A stretch of DNA of 8,598 nucleotides from AWTP1-13 sp035762425 (GCA_035762425.1 DASTOW010000345.1:1-8598); one strand, 5' to 3'. Positions 1 to 6,557 are shown, numbered from the stretch's first letter. The notes: generated by a model not told the origin, from the sequence alone. Numbers and translations: made by a program.

Positions 1-2060
1 GCGACGAAGCCCATGGGCTGCGCACCCATGCGCTCGAGGCGGCGCGTCAGCAGCATGCCGAGCGTTTGATGCGCAAGCCGGCCTTCGAAGGGATAGGCAA
101 CCAGAAAATGCCGGTTGCCGCGCGGGAAGGTCTCGACCAGAACCTCGCCGGCATCAGGGATCACTGAGCGCTCGGCCTGCAGGACGAGCCACTCGCCAAC
201 CGGGGTGGGCAATCCTGCCCATTGCCGATCGTCCGCCAGCATGCGGCGCACGCGCTCGGCGAGGTGGGTGGACAGCGGGAACTTGCCGCCGGCATAGGAT
301 GGGATCTTGGGCTCGGGATCGCTGCTGCGCGAGACCAGAGCCTCTGTCTCCTGCAGGCCCTCGAAGCGCACCACCTCGCCGGCGAAAACGAACGTGTCAC
401 CGACGCTGAGCTGCTCGATGAAGGATTCCTCCATTTCGCCCAGCACCCGGCCGCCAAACAGAGGACGCGGCGTGCCGGCCTTGCGCCCCAAGCGTCGGCC
501 GACAAGGCGGACCTTGATCATCGGCGCCTCGATGATGGTGCCGACGTTGAGGCGGTACTGCTGGGCGAGGCGTGGATGGGCGAGCCGCAGGGCTCCGTCC
601 GGCGTCGGCTTGAGGCGGGCATAGCGTTCATAGACGCGCAGCGCATATCCACCGGTCGACACGAAATCGACGATGCGGTCGAACTGGCTGCGCGTCAGCC
701 CGGCATAGACGGCGGCCGAACGCACCTCGCGATAAAGATCATCCGGGTGGAACGGTCCGGCGCAGGCCGTCCCCCACACGTGCTGGGCCAATACATCGAG
801 GGCACCAGTGCGGTTCAGCACGGCGTCCTGGGCGCCCTCCGTGGCGGCATCGATGGCGGCGCGGCACTCGAGCACTTCGAAGCGGTTGCTGGGAACCAGC
901 ACGGCGCGCGAGGGCTCCTCGAGGCGATGGTTGGCGCGGCCGACGCGCTGGATCAGCCTGCTTGCGCCTTTCGGCGCACCGACATTGATGACTAGGTCGA
1001 CGTCTCCCCAGTCGATGCCCAGGTCGAGCGTGGATGTGGCGACCACAGCCTTCAGCATGCCCGCTGCCATGGCTGCTTCCACCTTGCGGCGGCGCACGGC
1101 GTCGAGCGAGCCGTGATGCAGCGCAATCGGCAGATTGTCGTCATTGATGCGCCATAGCTCCTGGAACAACAGCTCTGCCTGGCTGCGCGTGTTGACGAAC
1201 ACCAGCGACAGGTTGTGCGACTTGATGGCCGCGAAGATCTCGGGTAGCGCGTAGCGCGAGGTGTGGCCCGACCACGGCAGAGGCGCCTCGGTCTCCATCA
1301 TGCGGATCTCGGGTCGCGCACCGCCCTCGACCTGTACCAAGTCGGCGAGGTGCATGACGCTCGTACCTGGCTGCGGCATCAGATAGGACCTCAGTTCGCT
1401 CGGCCGTGCCACGGTGGCCGACAGACCGATGCGCATGTGGCCGGGCGCTATCGTTTGCAGGCGGGCGAGATCGAGCGCCAGCAGGTCGCCGCGCTTGGTG
1501 GGGCTCAGGGCATGCAACTCGTCGAGGATGACGGTGTCGAGGCTGGCCAGGAAGCGCGGCGCGTCGGCATGCGACAGCAGCAGCGCGATCTGCTCGGGCG
1601 TGGTGAGCAGGATGTCGGGCGGCCGGGCGCGCTGGCGCTGCTTGCGCGAGGTGGAGGTATCGCCAGTGCGCGTCTCGACGCGGATCGGCAGCTGCATCTG
1701 CTCCAGCGGCGTGAGCAGGTTGCGCGCCACGTCCACGGCCAGCGCCTTGAGAGGCGACACGTACAGCGTGTGCACGCTGTGCTCGCCGTTTGCGCGCTTG
1801 CGGCCCGACAATGCGACGAGGCTCGGCAGGAAACCGGCCAACGTCTTGCCCGATCCAGTCGGGGCGATCAGCAGGGTCGAACGGCGCGCCGCGGCCTTTT
1901 CCAGCAGGGCGATCTGGTGTTCGCGTGGCTGCCAACCCCGCTTTTCGAACCAGGTCCGGAACGGGGGCGGCAGCAGAGGTGGCGGTGCGACCGCGAGCAC
2001 TGCGTCTGCGCGCCGCTGCCGCAGCAAACCGTGCTTGGCGGACGTGCCGCGGGCTGCCAT
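1..2060 (-). CDS. Lhr-like ligase-associated DEXH-box DNA helicase (3' end outside window)
   Basis: ATP-dependent superfamily 2 DNA helicase, probably the DNA-repair helicase that in many bacteria is encoded near an ATP-dependent DNA ligase, an MBL-fold exonuclease and the PdeM phosphoesterase. The open frame gives 686 residues with no stop before the window edge; the family is usually a little over 800, so roughly the last 130-150 are missing. Visible motifs: N-terminal WFEKRGWQPREHQ (38-49), Walker A PTGSGKT (67-73), motif Ia VSPLKALA (101-108), TTPE (153-156), DELH (180-183), SAT (214-216), motif IV LVFVNTRSQAE (286-296), and motif VI QRVGRANHR (371-379). Then follows the Lhr-type winged-helix/beta-barrel region with LGEMEESFIEQLSVGDTFVFAGE. 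The ATG at 2060 is chosen because GGAG lies 7 nt upstream and the family N-terminus fits. No ligase or exonuclease gene is adjacent on the visible side. The family is clear; the ligase-associated subtype rests on N-terminal resemblance. Confidence 0.92.
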   Translation of the reverse strand, partial: MAARGTSAKHGLLRQRRADAVLAVAPPPLLPPPFRTWFEKRGWQPREHQIALLEKAAARRSTLLIAPTGSGKTLAGFLPSLVALSGRKRANGEHSVHTLYVSPLKALAVDVARNLLTPLEQMQLPIRVETRTGDTSTSRKQRQRARPPDILLTTPEQIALLLSHADAPRFLASLDTVILDELHALSPTKRGDLLALDLARLQTIAPGHMRIGLSATVARPSELRSYLMPQPGTSVMHLADLVQVEGGARPEIRMMETEAPLPWSGHTSRYALPEIFAAIKSHNLSLVFVNTRSQAELLFQELWRINDDNLPIALHHGSLDAVRRRKVEAAMAAGMLKAVVATSTLDLGIDWGDVDLVINVGAPKGASRLIQRVGRANHRLEEPSRAVLVPSNRFEVLECRAAIDAATEGAQDAVLNRTGALDVLAQHVWGTACAGPFHPDDLYREVRSAAVYAGLTRSQFDRIVDFVSTGGYALRVYERYARLKPTPDGALRLAHPRLAQQYRLNVGTIIEAPMIKVRLVGRRLGRKAGTPRPLFGGRVLGEMEESFIEQLSVGDTFVFAGEVVRFEGLQETEALVSRSSDPEPKIPSYAGGKFPLSTHLAERVRRMLADDRQWAGLPTPVGEWLVLQAERSVIPDAGEVLVETFPRGNRHFLVAYPFEGRLAHQTLGMLLTRRLERMGAQPMGFV

Positions 2061-2324
2061 TCCTAGTCTCCTGACCGCGAAATTCCTCGCCAGGCGCGGC
2101 TGCAGTTCAACGAGCTCCGCGATCGGAAGGACACTAGTTGAATCAAGCTCCTAGTGCGATTGACATCGACAAGTTCCACCTCTCGATCTTGCCGCACACG
2201 TGCCAGCGGACTTCTCGAGCATCGCACGCGCCACTCCAGCTCAGGCTCAGGCTGTTACGAGCAACAGGCCTATGCTAATGCCATTTCGGGCGCGCTGCGC
2301 CGACCTCAGAAGGAGAGCGACATC
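2061..2324. promoter_or_regulatory. Divergent intergenic region, helicase / DUF6460 gene
   Basis: This 264-bp region between two diverging genes must carry the promoters of both. A perfect TTGACA hexamer lies at 2160-2165 on the plus strand, but the hexamer 17 nt further on (TCGATC) is a poor -10, so no promoter is assigned. A 6-bp inverted repeat lies at 2132-2156 and is listed separately. The DUF6460 frame could be opened upstream from 2154, but that extension is low-complexity and Ser/Arg-rich with no supporting Shine-Dalgarno, so it is treated as non-coding. No alphaproteobacterial LexA box (GTTC-N7-GTTC) was found. Confidence 0.45.
2132..2156. repeat. Short inverted repeat CACTAG-N13-CTAGTG
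   Basis: Two perfect 6-bp arms (2132-2137 and 2151-2156) are separated by 13 bp in the divergent region upstream of the helicase gene. The centre-to-centre distance of 19 bp is roughly two helical turns, which would suit a dimeric DNA-binding protein. No family match is recognised and a chance occurrence is quite possible. Confidence 0.25.
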
Positions 2325-2597
2325 ATGGACCGACGCCAGTTCTTCGGCGAGAGCGTCTCCGGCACGATCATCCGCCTGGTGCTGCTGTCGATCGTGGTCG
2401 GCGTCGTGTTTTCGGCGCTCGGCATTACGCCCTTCAACCTGGTCGAACGCCTGCAGCAGATCATCCGGCGCATCACTGAGCTCGGCTTCGATGCATTCCG
2501 CTCGGTGTTTGAATATTTCCTGCTTGGCGCCGTGATCGTGATCCCGATTTGGTTCATCATGCGCCTGCTCAGTCGGCCGCGCGATCCTCGGCCGTAA
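2325..2597 (+). CDS. DUF6460-like small inner-membrane protein
   Basis: A 90-aa protein of unknown function. It has a short polar N-terminus (MDRRQFFGES), a first hydrophobic helix at about 13-34 (IIRLVLLSIVVGVVFSALGI), an amphipathic linker at 36-58 with RLQQIIRRI, and a second hydrophobic helix at about 64-82 (YFLLGAVIVIPIWFIMRLL). The tail is short, basic and proline-rich. The pattern FFG-IRLxLLSIVVG-ALGITP-FLLGAxIVxPIW is one I recognise from alphaproteobacterial DUF6460 proteins. The ATG at 2325 is preferred because AAGGAG lies 9 nt upstream (2310-2315); an upstream start at 2154 would add 57 low-complexity residues. The gene ends 25 bp before the stop of the convergent pyrD, with no clear terminator between them. 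No biochemical role can be deduced. Confidence 0.85.
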   Translation: MDRRQFFGESVSGTIIRLVLLSIVVGVVFSALGITPFNLVERLQQIIRRITELGFDAFRSVFEYFLLGAVIVIPIWFIMRLLSRPRDPRP

Positions 2598-2622
2598 CCT
2601 GTCATCCCGGATTTGCAGGGCG

Positions 2623-3717
2623 TCACGCCTCGACGGGCTTGACCGCCCACACCTCGGCCTGGCTGCCGGCGGTATCTGCGACACAAGCGAGGCCGTTGCG
2701 CTCGGCGTAGGAAACGAGGTCGTGCTTGATGCGCGCGAGCAGGCTCGGGCCATGGAACACGAGACCAGTGTAGAGCTGCAGCAAGCTGGCGCCGGCTTCG
2801 ATCTTGGCAATGGCTGCCGCGCCCGAGTCGATACCGCCGATGCCGATCAGGGGAATGCGGCCCTCGGTCAGCACGTGCACGCGCGCCAGCACCACCGTCG
2901 AGCGGTGAAACAACGGCGGGCCTGACAGGCCACCAGGCTGTGCGGCATAAGCTGCATCGCTCACGCCGTTGCGGGCGAGCGTTGAGTTGGATACGGCTAT
3001 GCCGTCAACACCATGCGCAACCAGCACGCGCACGATCGGCTCCAGGTCGTCCTCGGCAATGTCTGGCGCCAGCTTGACCACGATCGGCCGCGACGGCTTG
3101 CCAGTGGCCGCCAACTCGGCTCGCGTGGCAAGCACGCGCGCCAGCAGATCATCGAGCGCGGCCGGCGCCTGCAGGTCGCGCAGGCCCGGCGTGTTGGGCG
3201 ATGACACATTGACCGTGAAGTAGGATGCGACGTCCGTGAACAGGCGTACGCCGGCTGCATAGTCGGCGGCGCGATCGGCAGCGTCCTTGTTGGCACCGAC
3301 GTTGACGCCGACCACCCCGTTGGCCCGTCGCGCATGCAGACGCACCAGCGCCCGTGCATGCCCGCCGTTGTTGAAGCCCAGCCGATTGATCAGCGCGCCG
3401 TCTTCGATCAGGCGGAACACGCGCGGGCGCGCATTGCCGGCCTGCGGCAGCGGCGTCAAAGAGCCGACCTCGGCGAAGCCGAACCCCATGTCGAGCACGG
3501 CGTCGGGCACCCGCGCATCCTTGTCGAAGCCTGCGGCGATGCCGAGCGGGTTGGGGAATTCCATTCCCCACACGTTGAGCGCGAGTCGCGGATCGTCTGG
3601 GACGGAAGGTCGCGGATAGATGCCGGCTTCGAGCGATTTGAGCGTCAACTCGTGCGCCCTCTCCGGCTCGAGCGCGAACAGCAGCGGTCGGGCGAAATCG
3701 AATGCGGCTGCAAGCAT
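2623..3717 (-). CDS. pyrD: Dihydroorotate dehydrogenase (quinone), class 2
   Basis: Oxidises dihydroorotate to orotate in de novo pyrimidine synthesis, passing electrons through FMN to membrane quinone. The 364-aa length suits class 2 enzymes. The N-terminal helices (about 1-31, FDFARPLLFALEPERAHE) form the membrane/quinone-side extension that separates class 2 from class 1. FMN and substrate motifs are intact: AAGFDK (61-66), the family signature from GFAEVGSLTP to ARPR (80-99), NRLGFNN (111-117), NVSSPNTPGLR (170-180) with the class 2 catalytic serine at about 173, KLAPD (215-219), SNST (243-246), GIGGIDSG (292-299) and YTGLVFHGP (316-324). The ATG at 3717 is used, with GAGGA 7 nt upstream; the open frame extends 29 codons further upstream without family resemblance. 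It is divergent from the DUF262 gene and convergent with the DUF6460 gene, so it is probably transcribed alone. Confidence 0.97.
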   Translation of the reverse strand: MLAAAFDFARPLLFALEPERAHELTLKSLEAGIYPRPSVPDDPRLALNVWGMEFPNPLGIAAGFDKDARVPDAVLDMGFGFAEVGSLTPLPQAGNARPRVFRLIEDGALINRLGFNNGGHARALVRLHARRANGVVGVNVGANKDAADRAADYAAGVRLFTDVASYFTVNVSSPNTPGLRDLQAPAALDDLLARVLATRAELAATGKPSRPIVVKLAPDIAEDDLEPIVRVLVAHGVDGIAVSNSTLARNGVSDAAYAAQPGGLSGPPLFHRSTVVLARVHVLTEGRIPLIGIGGIDSGAAAIAKIEAGASLLQLYTGLVFHGPSLLARIKHDLVSYAERNGLACVADTAGSQAEVWAVKPVEA

Positions 3718-3746
3718 CTGTAGGTCCTCTGCAACTGGCCGCACCC

Positions 3747-3774
3747 GGAAAACAAGGACCGGCTCGCTTGTCAA
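3747..3774 (-). promoter_or_regulatory. Possible pyrD promoter
   Basis: On the minus strand a perfect TTGACA (3774-3769) is followed after 17 nt by TTTTCC (3752-3747), a weak -10. Transcription would start near 3740 and leave a short leader of about 25 nt before the pyrD ATG. The -35 position overlaps the inverted repeat at 3768-3789. Support comes only from hexamer match and position. Confidence 0.3.
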
Positions 3775-3789
3775 TGCGCACCATGACAA
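3768..3789. repeat. Inverted repeat TTGTCA-N10-TGACAA between divergent genes
   Basis: Perfect 6-bp arms at 3768-3773 and 3784-3789 lie in the 183-bp region between pyrD and the DUF262 gene. The left arm overlaps the TTGACA proposed as the pyrD -35. A 16-bp centre-to-centre spacing would allow a dimeric operator. It is equally possible that the symmetry is chance, or reflects two -35-like hexamers on opposite strands. Confidence 0.3.
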
Positions 3790-3886
3790 TTGGATGGACG
3801 ACACGCAGAATTGAGAGTTGCACGTGCCAGATGATTTGTGCTCTGGATGAAATCTCCAGCGCGCAAATTGCGGCGCGCCGGCCTCC

Positions 3887-3894
3887 AGGAAGGG
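3887..3894 (+). promoter_or_regulatory. Ribosome binding site that decides the DUF262 gene start
   Basis: AGGAAGGG lies 6 nt before the ATG at 3901. The same frame opens earlier, with a GTG at 3838 and an ATG at 3847, but those starts lack a comparable site and would add an Arg/Lys-rich stretch not expected in the family. Confidence 0.6.
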
Positions 3895-3900
3895 CAGCCA

Positions 3901-5655
3901 ATGTCGTCGCAGTTTGCCGCACGTTCAGTCCGGCTGGGCCAGGTTTTTGCCGATCCGATGCACATTGAGGTGCCGGCCTACCAACGCTCCTATGCCTGGA
4001 CGTCGACCGAAGCCAGCCGGCTGCTCGACGACATCACGCTGGCCATGGAGGCGGACGGCGCCGAAGCCGCGGACTACTTCCTCGGCACCATGCTGTTTAT
4101 CGATTCCGATCAGGATGCCTTGCTGCGCGAGGGGTGGCCGCTGACCGGCAACCAGCGTGCCTTTGAGGTGATCGACGGCCTGCAACGGCTGACCACGCTA
4201 ACGATCCTGTTCTGCGTCCTGCGCGACCTCGACACAGAGGACCGAACAACGCCGCACGCGCGGCTCGCCGCTGCCATCCGGGCCGGCAGTGGTGCCGGTG
4301 CCGTGCCGCGGCTGACGCTTCGGGGCACCGACGAGAGGTTCTTCCAGGCCTACGTACGCGCGGCCGGCGCCTGCCGCACCATGCCGGATCGCGACCGGCT
4401 GGCGCCCGCCGAGGAGCGCATTCTAGAGGTGCGCGAGCACTTCCTGACGGCCCTGCTCGATTTTGATGCCGCGCAGCGCCGGCGGCTGGCTGAGTTCCTG
4501 CTCGACCACTGCGCCGTGGTGATGGTCGCCACCATGGGCATCGACCGCGCGCATCGCATGTTCATGGTCCTGAACGAAACGGGCAAGCCGCTCGCGCGTA
4601 ACGACATCCTCAAGGCTGAACTGCTGGGCAGCATCCCTGGCGGCGTGGCCGGCGCCGCCTGCGCCACCTGGGATGCCGTCGAGGCGCGGCTCGGTTCGGA
4701 GTTCGAGAGCCTGTTCAGCCACGTCCGCACCATGTACGGCCGCGGCAACAGCCAAGTGATCGCCGGGATTCGCGCGGTGGTTGCGGAATGCGGGGGGGCC
4801 GAAGCCTTCACCAGCAATGTGCTGGCTCCCTCCGCGACCATTCTCGATGACCTGCGCCATGCGCGGCATGCGGGTTCGGTGCAGTCCGCCGACATCTCGC
4901 GTTTGCTGACTTACCTGGCTTGGTTGCCGGCCTCGGACTGGATACCGCCGGCCATGCTGTGGTGGCTTACCAAGGGCAAGGACCCCGCGGAGCTCGCTTG
5001 GTTCCTGCAACGCCTGGATCGGCTCGCCTACGGCATGCGCATTCTCGGTCTCGGCGCCAACCGGCGTGCCAAGCGCTTCGGCGCCGTCATTACCGCCATC
5101 CGCGACGGCAGCGATCTGGCGGCCACAAGCAGCCCGCTCAACCTGCAGCGCGAGGAAATCCGCAACATCGAGCACAGTCTGAGGGATTTGCACGCCCGCA
5201 GCGCACCGCTCTGCAAGCTGGTGCTGCTGCGTATCAACGACGAGATGGCGGGCCGACCGCAAAGCCTCACAATCGGTGAGCTGACCGTGGAGCATGTGCT
5301 GCCGCGCAAGCACGGCCACGGCAGTGCCTGGCGTGGCTCCTTTCCCGAGACGCAGGAGCGGGAGCAGTGCACCGAGGCGCTCGGCAACCTTGTGCTGGTC
5401 AGCAAGGCCCAGAACGACAAGGCCGGCAACCTCGACTTCACCCGCAAGCACGCCATTTACTTCCCGCCGTCCGGCGGGCCGACGCTGGCCATTAACGAGT
5501 TCGTGCGCCGCCAGAAGCAGTGGACGCCCGTCCAGGTCAGGGAGCGCGACGAGGAGCTGACGAAGCGCCTGCAGGCGCTGTGGGGCTTCGGCGGGGAGGT
5601 TCGCCGCCCCCGTCCTAGTACGGGGCTGGGGTTGCAGAGTTCCCCAGCCCGCTAG
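3901..5655 (+). CDS. DUF262 + DUF1524 (GmrSD-like) single-chain nuclease
   Basis: A 584-aa protein with the architecture of GmrSD-type modification-dependent endonucleases and related anti-phage proteins. An N-terminal DUF262 (ParB/Srx-like nucleotide-using) domain is fused to a C-terminal DUF1524 His-Asn-type nuclease domain. DUF262 motifs: VPAYQRSYAW (24-33), FLGTMLF (60-66), VIDGLQRLTTLTIL (90-103; the commoner form is DGQQR), and the LNETGKPLARNDILK signature (224-238). The central part is helical with several Trp-rich stretches (about 337-380). DUF1524 motifs: TVEHVLPRKH (462-471) with the presumed catalytic His465, W477, LGNLVLVSKAQND (494-506) and NLDFTRKH (510-517). All expected nuclease positions appear intact, so the protein is probably active. 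No methylase, McrBC-like or second Gmr gene adjoins it, and base composition matches the neighbours. It lies between housekeeping pyrD and a catabolic cluster. Family assignment is firm; a defence role is inferred. Confidence 0.9.
   Translation: MSSQFAARSVRLGQVFADPMHIEVPAYQRSYAWTSTEASRLLDDITLAMEADGAEAADYFLGTMLFIDSDQDALLREGWPLTGNQRAFEVIDGLQRLTTLTILFCVLRDLDTEDRTTPHARLAAAIRAGSGAGAVPRLTLRGTDERFFQAYVRAAGACRTMPDRDRLAPAEERILEVREHFLTALLDFDAAQRRRLAEFLLDHCAVVMVATMGIDRAHRMFMVLNETGKPLARNDILKAELLGSIPGGVAGAACATWDAVEARLGSEFESLFSHVRTMYGRGNSQVIAGIRAVVAECGGAEAFTSNVLAPSATILDDLRHARHAGSVQSADISRLLTYLAWLPASDWIPPAMLWWLTKGKDPAELAWFLQRLDRLAYGMRILGLGANRRAKRFGAVITAIRDGSDLAATSSPLNLQREEIRNIEHSLRDLHARSAPLCKLVLLRINDEMAGRPQSLTIGELTVEHVLPRKHGHGSAWRGSFPETQEREQCTEALGNLVLVSKAQNDKAGNLDFTRKHAIYFPPSGGPTLAINEFVRRQKQWTPVQVRERDEELTKRLQALWGFGGEVRRPRPSTGLGLQSSPAR
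5608..5650. terminator. Two overlapping hairpins at the convergent gene junction
   Basis: A perfect 9-bp stem (GGGCTGGGG at 5623-5631, CCCCAGCCC at 5642-5650) with a 10-nt loop lies inside the last codons of the DUF262 gene. A 6-bp stem (CCCCGT 5608-5613, ACGGGG 5620-5625) overlaps it by three bases, so the two cannot both be complete. The position, just before the DUF262 stop and 12 bp from the convergent aldolase stop at 5662, suits a shared terminator. Neither strand has a good T-run after the stem, so intrinsic termination would be weak. Confidence 0.4.
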
Positions 5656-5661
5656 GTCTTC

Positions 5662-6450
5662 TCAGTAGGTTTTGGATTTCGCCGCCGGTGCCTGACCGCG
5701 CACCTCGCGCACGGCCGCAGCCGCGGCATTGGCCATCAACCGCACGTCGTTGAGGATGGTGCACATGTGGAAACCTTCCTCGAAACGACGGATGGCCGTC
5801 TTGGCGCCGTCGGTGTGCACGCCAGCGATTAGGCCGCGTTCGCGCGTCTCCTTCAAGATGATACCCATGGCCTCCAGCACGGTCTTGTCGCTCGGATCCA
5901 GCGTTGGCGTCTTGCCCATGCTGAGCGACAGATCGGACGGCCCGATGTAGACGCCGTTGAGGCCCTTCACGGACAGGATCTCTGACAGGTTGCTGACCGC
6001 CTGCCGTGTCTCGATCATGGCGAACAGCAGCACCTCGTCATTGGCATGCTGCCAGTAGTCGGCGCCGGCGTACTGGGCCGCGCGGAACGGGCCGAAGCTG
6101 CGCTCGCCCATCGGCGGATAGCGGCCGGCGCGCACATAGGCCTCGGCTTCTGCCTTGGTGTTGATCATTGGGCAGATCAGCCCCATGGCGCCGGCATCGA
6201 GCGCGCGCATGATGTAGGAGGGATCGTTCCAGGGCACGCGCACCAGCGGCGTGGCGTCGCTGGTGCATACCGCCTGCAGCATCGATACGAGGTCGTTCAT
6301 GGTGGGTGCACCATGCTGCATGTCGATGGTGACGCTGTCCCAGCCCTGCGCGGCGTAGATCTCGGTCGAGAAGGCGTTGGGGATGCCGGCCCAGCCGCCC
6401 ACCACCTGGACGCCGTCGGCGATCTTCTTCTTCAGCGTGTTGTGCTTCAT
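5662..6450 (-). CDS. HpcH/HpaI family class II pyruvate aldolase
   Basis: A 262-aa TIM-barrel enzyme of the HpcH/HpaI aldolase / citrate lyase beta family. Members cleave 4-hydroxy-2-oxo acids to pyruvate plus an aldehyde (or oxo acid) using a divalent metal. By comparison with E. coli HpaI, the Asp-His pair is in IDMQHG (D43, H46), the pyruvate-binding Arg in VRVPWND (R71), and the metal ligands in AMIET (E147) and IGPSDLS (D173). CPMINTKAEAEAYV and RYPPMGERSFGP (110-121) are also typical. Gln45 replaces the Glu usual in the DxEH motif. The ATG at 6450 is fixed by AAGGAGA 5 nt upstream (6456-6462); a 90-residue upstream extension is spurious, running through intergenic repeats and the preceding gene. 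It is the last gene of the minus-strand cluster, 107 bp after the dehydrogenase gene. The substrate cannot be read from sequence. Confidence 0.92.
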   Translation of the reverse strand: MKHNTLKKKIADGVQVVGGWAGIPNAFSTEIYAAQGWDSVTIDMQHGAPTMNDLVSMLQAVCTSDATPLVRVPWNDPSYIMRALDAGAMGLICPMINTKAEAEAYVRAGRYPPMGERSFGPFRAAQYAGADYWQHANDEVLLFAMIETRQAVSNLSEILSVKGLNGVYIGPSDLSLSMGKTPTLDPSDKTVLEAMGIILKETRERGLIAGVHTDGAKTAIRRFEEGFHMCTILNDVRLMANAAAAAVREVRGQAPAAKSKTY

Positions 6451-6467
6451 GCGTGTCTCCTTGGTTG

Positions 6468-6557
6468 CGTCATGCCCACGATGGTGGGCATCCACGCTAA
6501 CTTGGTCTTTCCGTCGACGATGCTCTTGCATGGATCCCGGCCGGCGCGGGGACGACG
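6468..6557. repeat. Inverted doublet of REP-like palindromes
   Basis: Two 29-bp units lie head to head at 6468-6496 and 6529-6557, separated by 32 bp. The right unit, reverse-complemented, matches the left at 20 of 29 positions by eye, including the CGTC start and the ATCCA-G end. The left unit is itself a perfect hairpin: ATGCCCAC (6472-6479), tetraloop, GTGGGCAT (6484-6491). The right unit has a decayed stem. The pair fills nearly the whole gap between the dehydrogenase stop and the aldolase ribosome binding site. It resembles the CGTCATGCCCGG...CCGGGCATCCACG repeats of Hyphomicrobiales genomes, a resemblance given from memory. Confidence 0.6.

Noticed and set aside
222..995. Long plus-strand open frame antisense to the helicase
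   Set aside because: The minus strand in this interval encodes continuous helicase motifs; the plus frame is an Ala/Gly/Arg-rich GC-driven shadow without family resemblance.
1141..2154. Overlapping open frames on both strands across the helicase N-terminus
   Set aside because: They are out-of-frame readings of the true minus-strand frame that carries PTGSGKT and DELH; the frame showing RPDWIGQDVG is the +1 image of the Walker A segment.
2154..2324. Upstream extension of the DUF6460 gene
   Set aside because: It adds 57 Ser/Arg-rich residues with no Shine-Dalgarno, while AAGGAG precisely precedes the ATG at 2325 and the family N-terminus matches there.
2061..2324. SOS (LexA) box upstream of the repair helicase
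   Set aside because: Isolated GTTC words occur but none is followed by a second GTTC at the 7-bp spacing of the alphaproteobacterial box.
2598..2622. Possible bidirectional terminator or repeat remnant (GTCATCCCGG) between the DUF6460 gene and pyrD
   Set aside because: Only 25 bp with no stem worth the name and no T-run; resemblance to the start of a repeat unit is too short to claim.
4423..5451. 342-codon minus-strand open frame inside the DUF262 gene
   Set aside because: The plus strand carries the DUF262 and DUF1524 motifs across the same span; the antisense frame has no recognisable domain or ribosome binding site.
3901..5655. Recently acquired genomic island around the nuclease gene
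   Set aside because: No tRNA, integrase, direct-repeat boundary or composition shift was seen on either side within the window.
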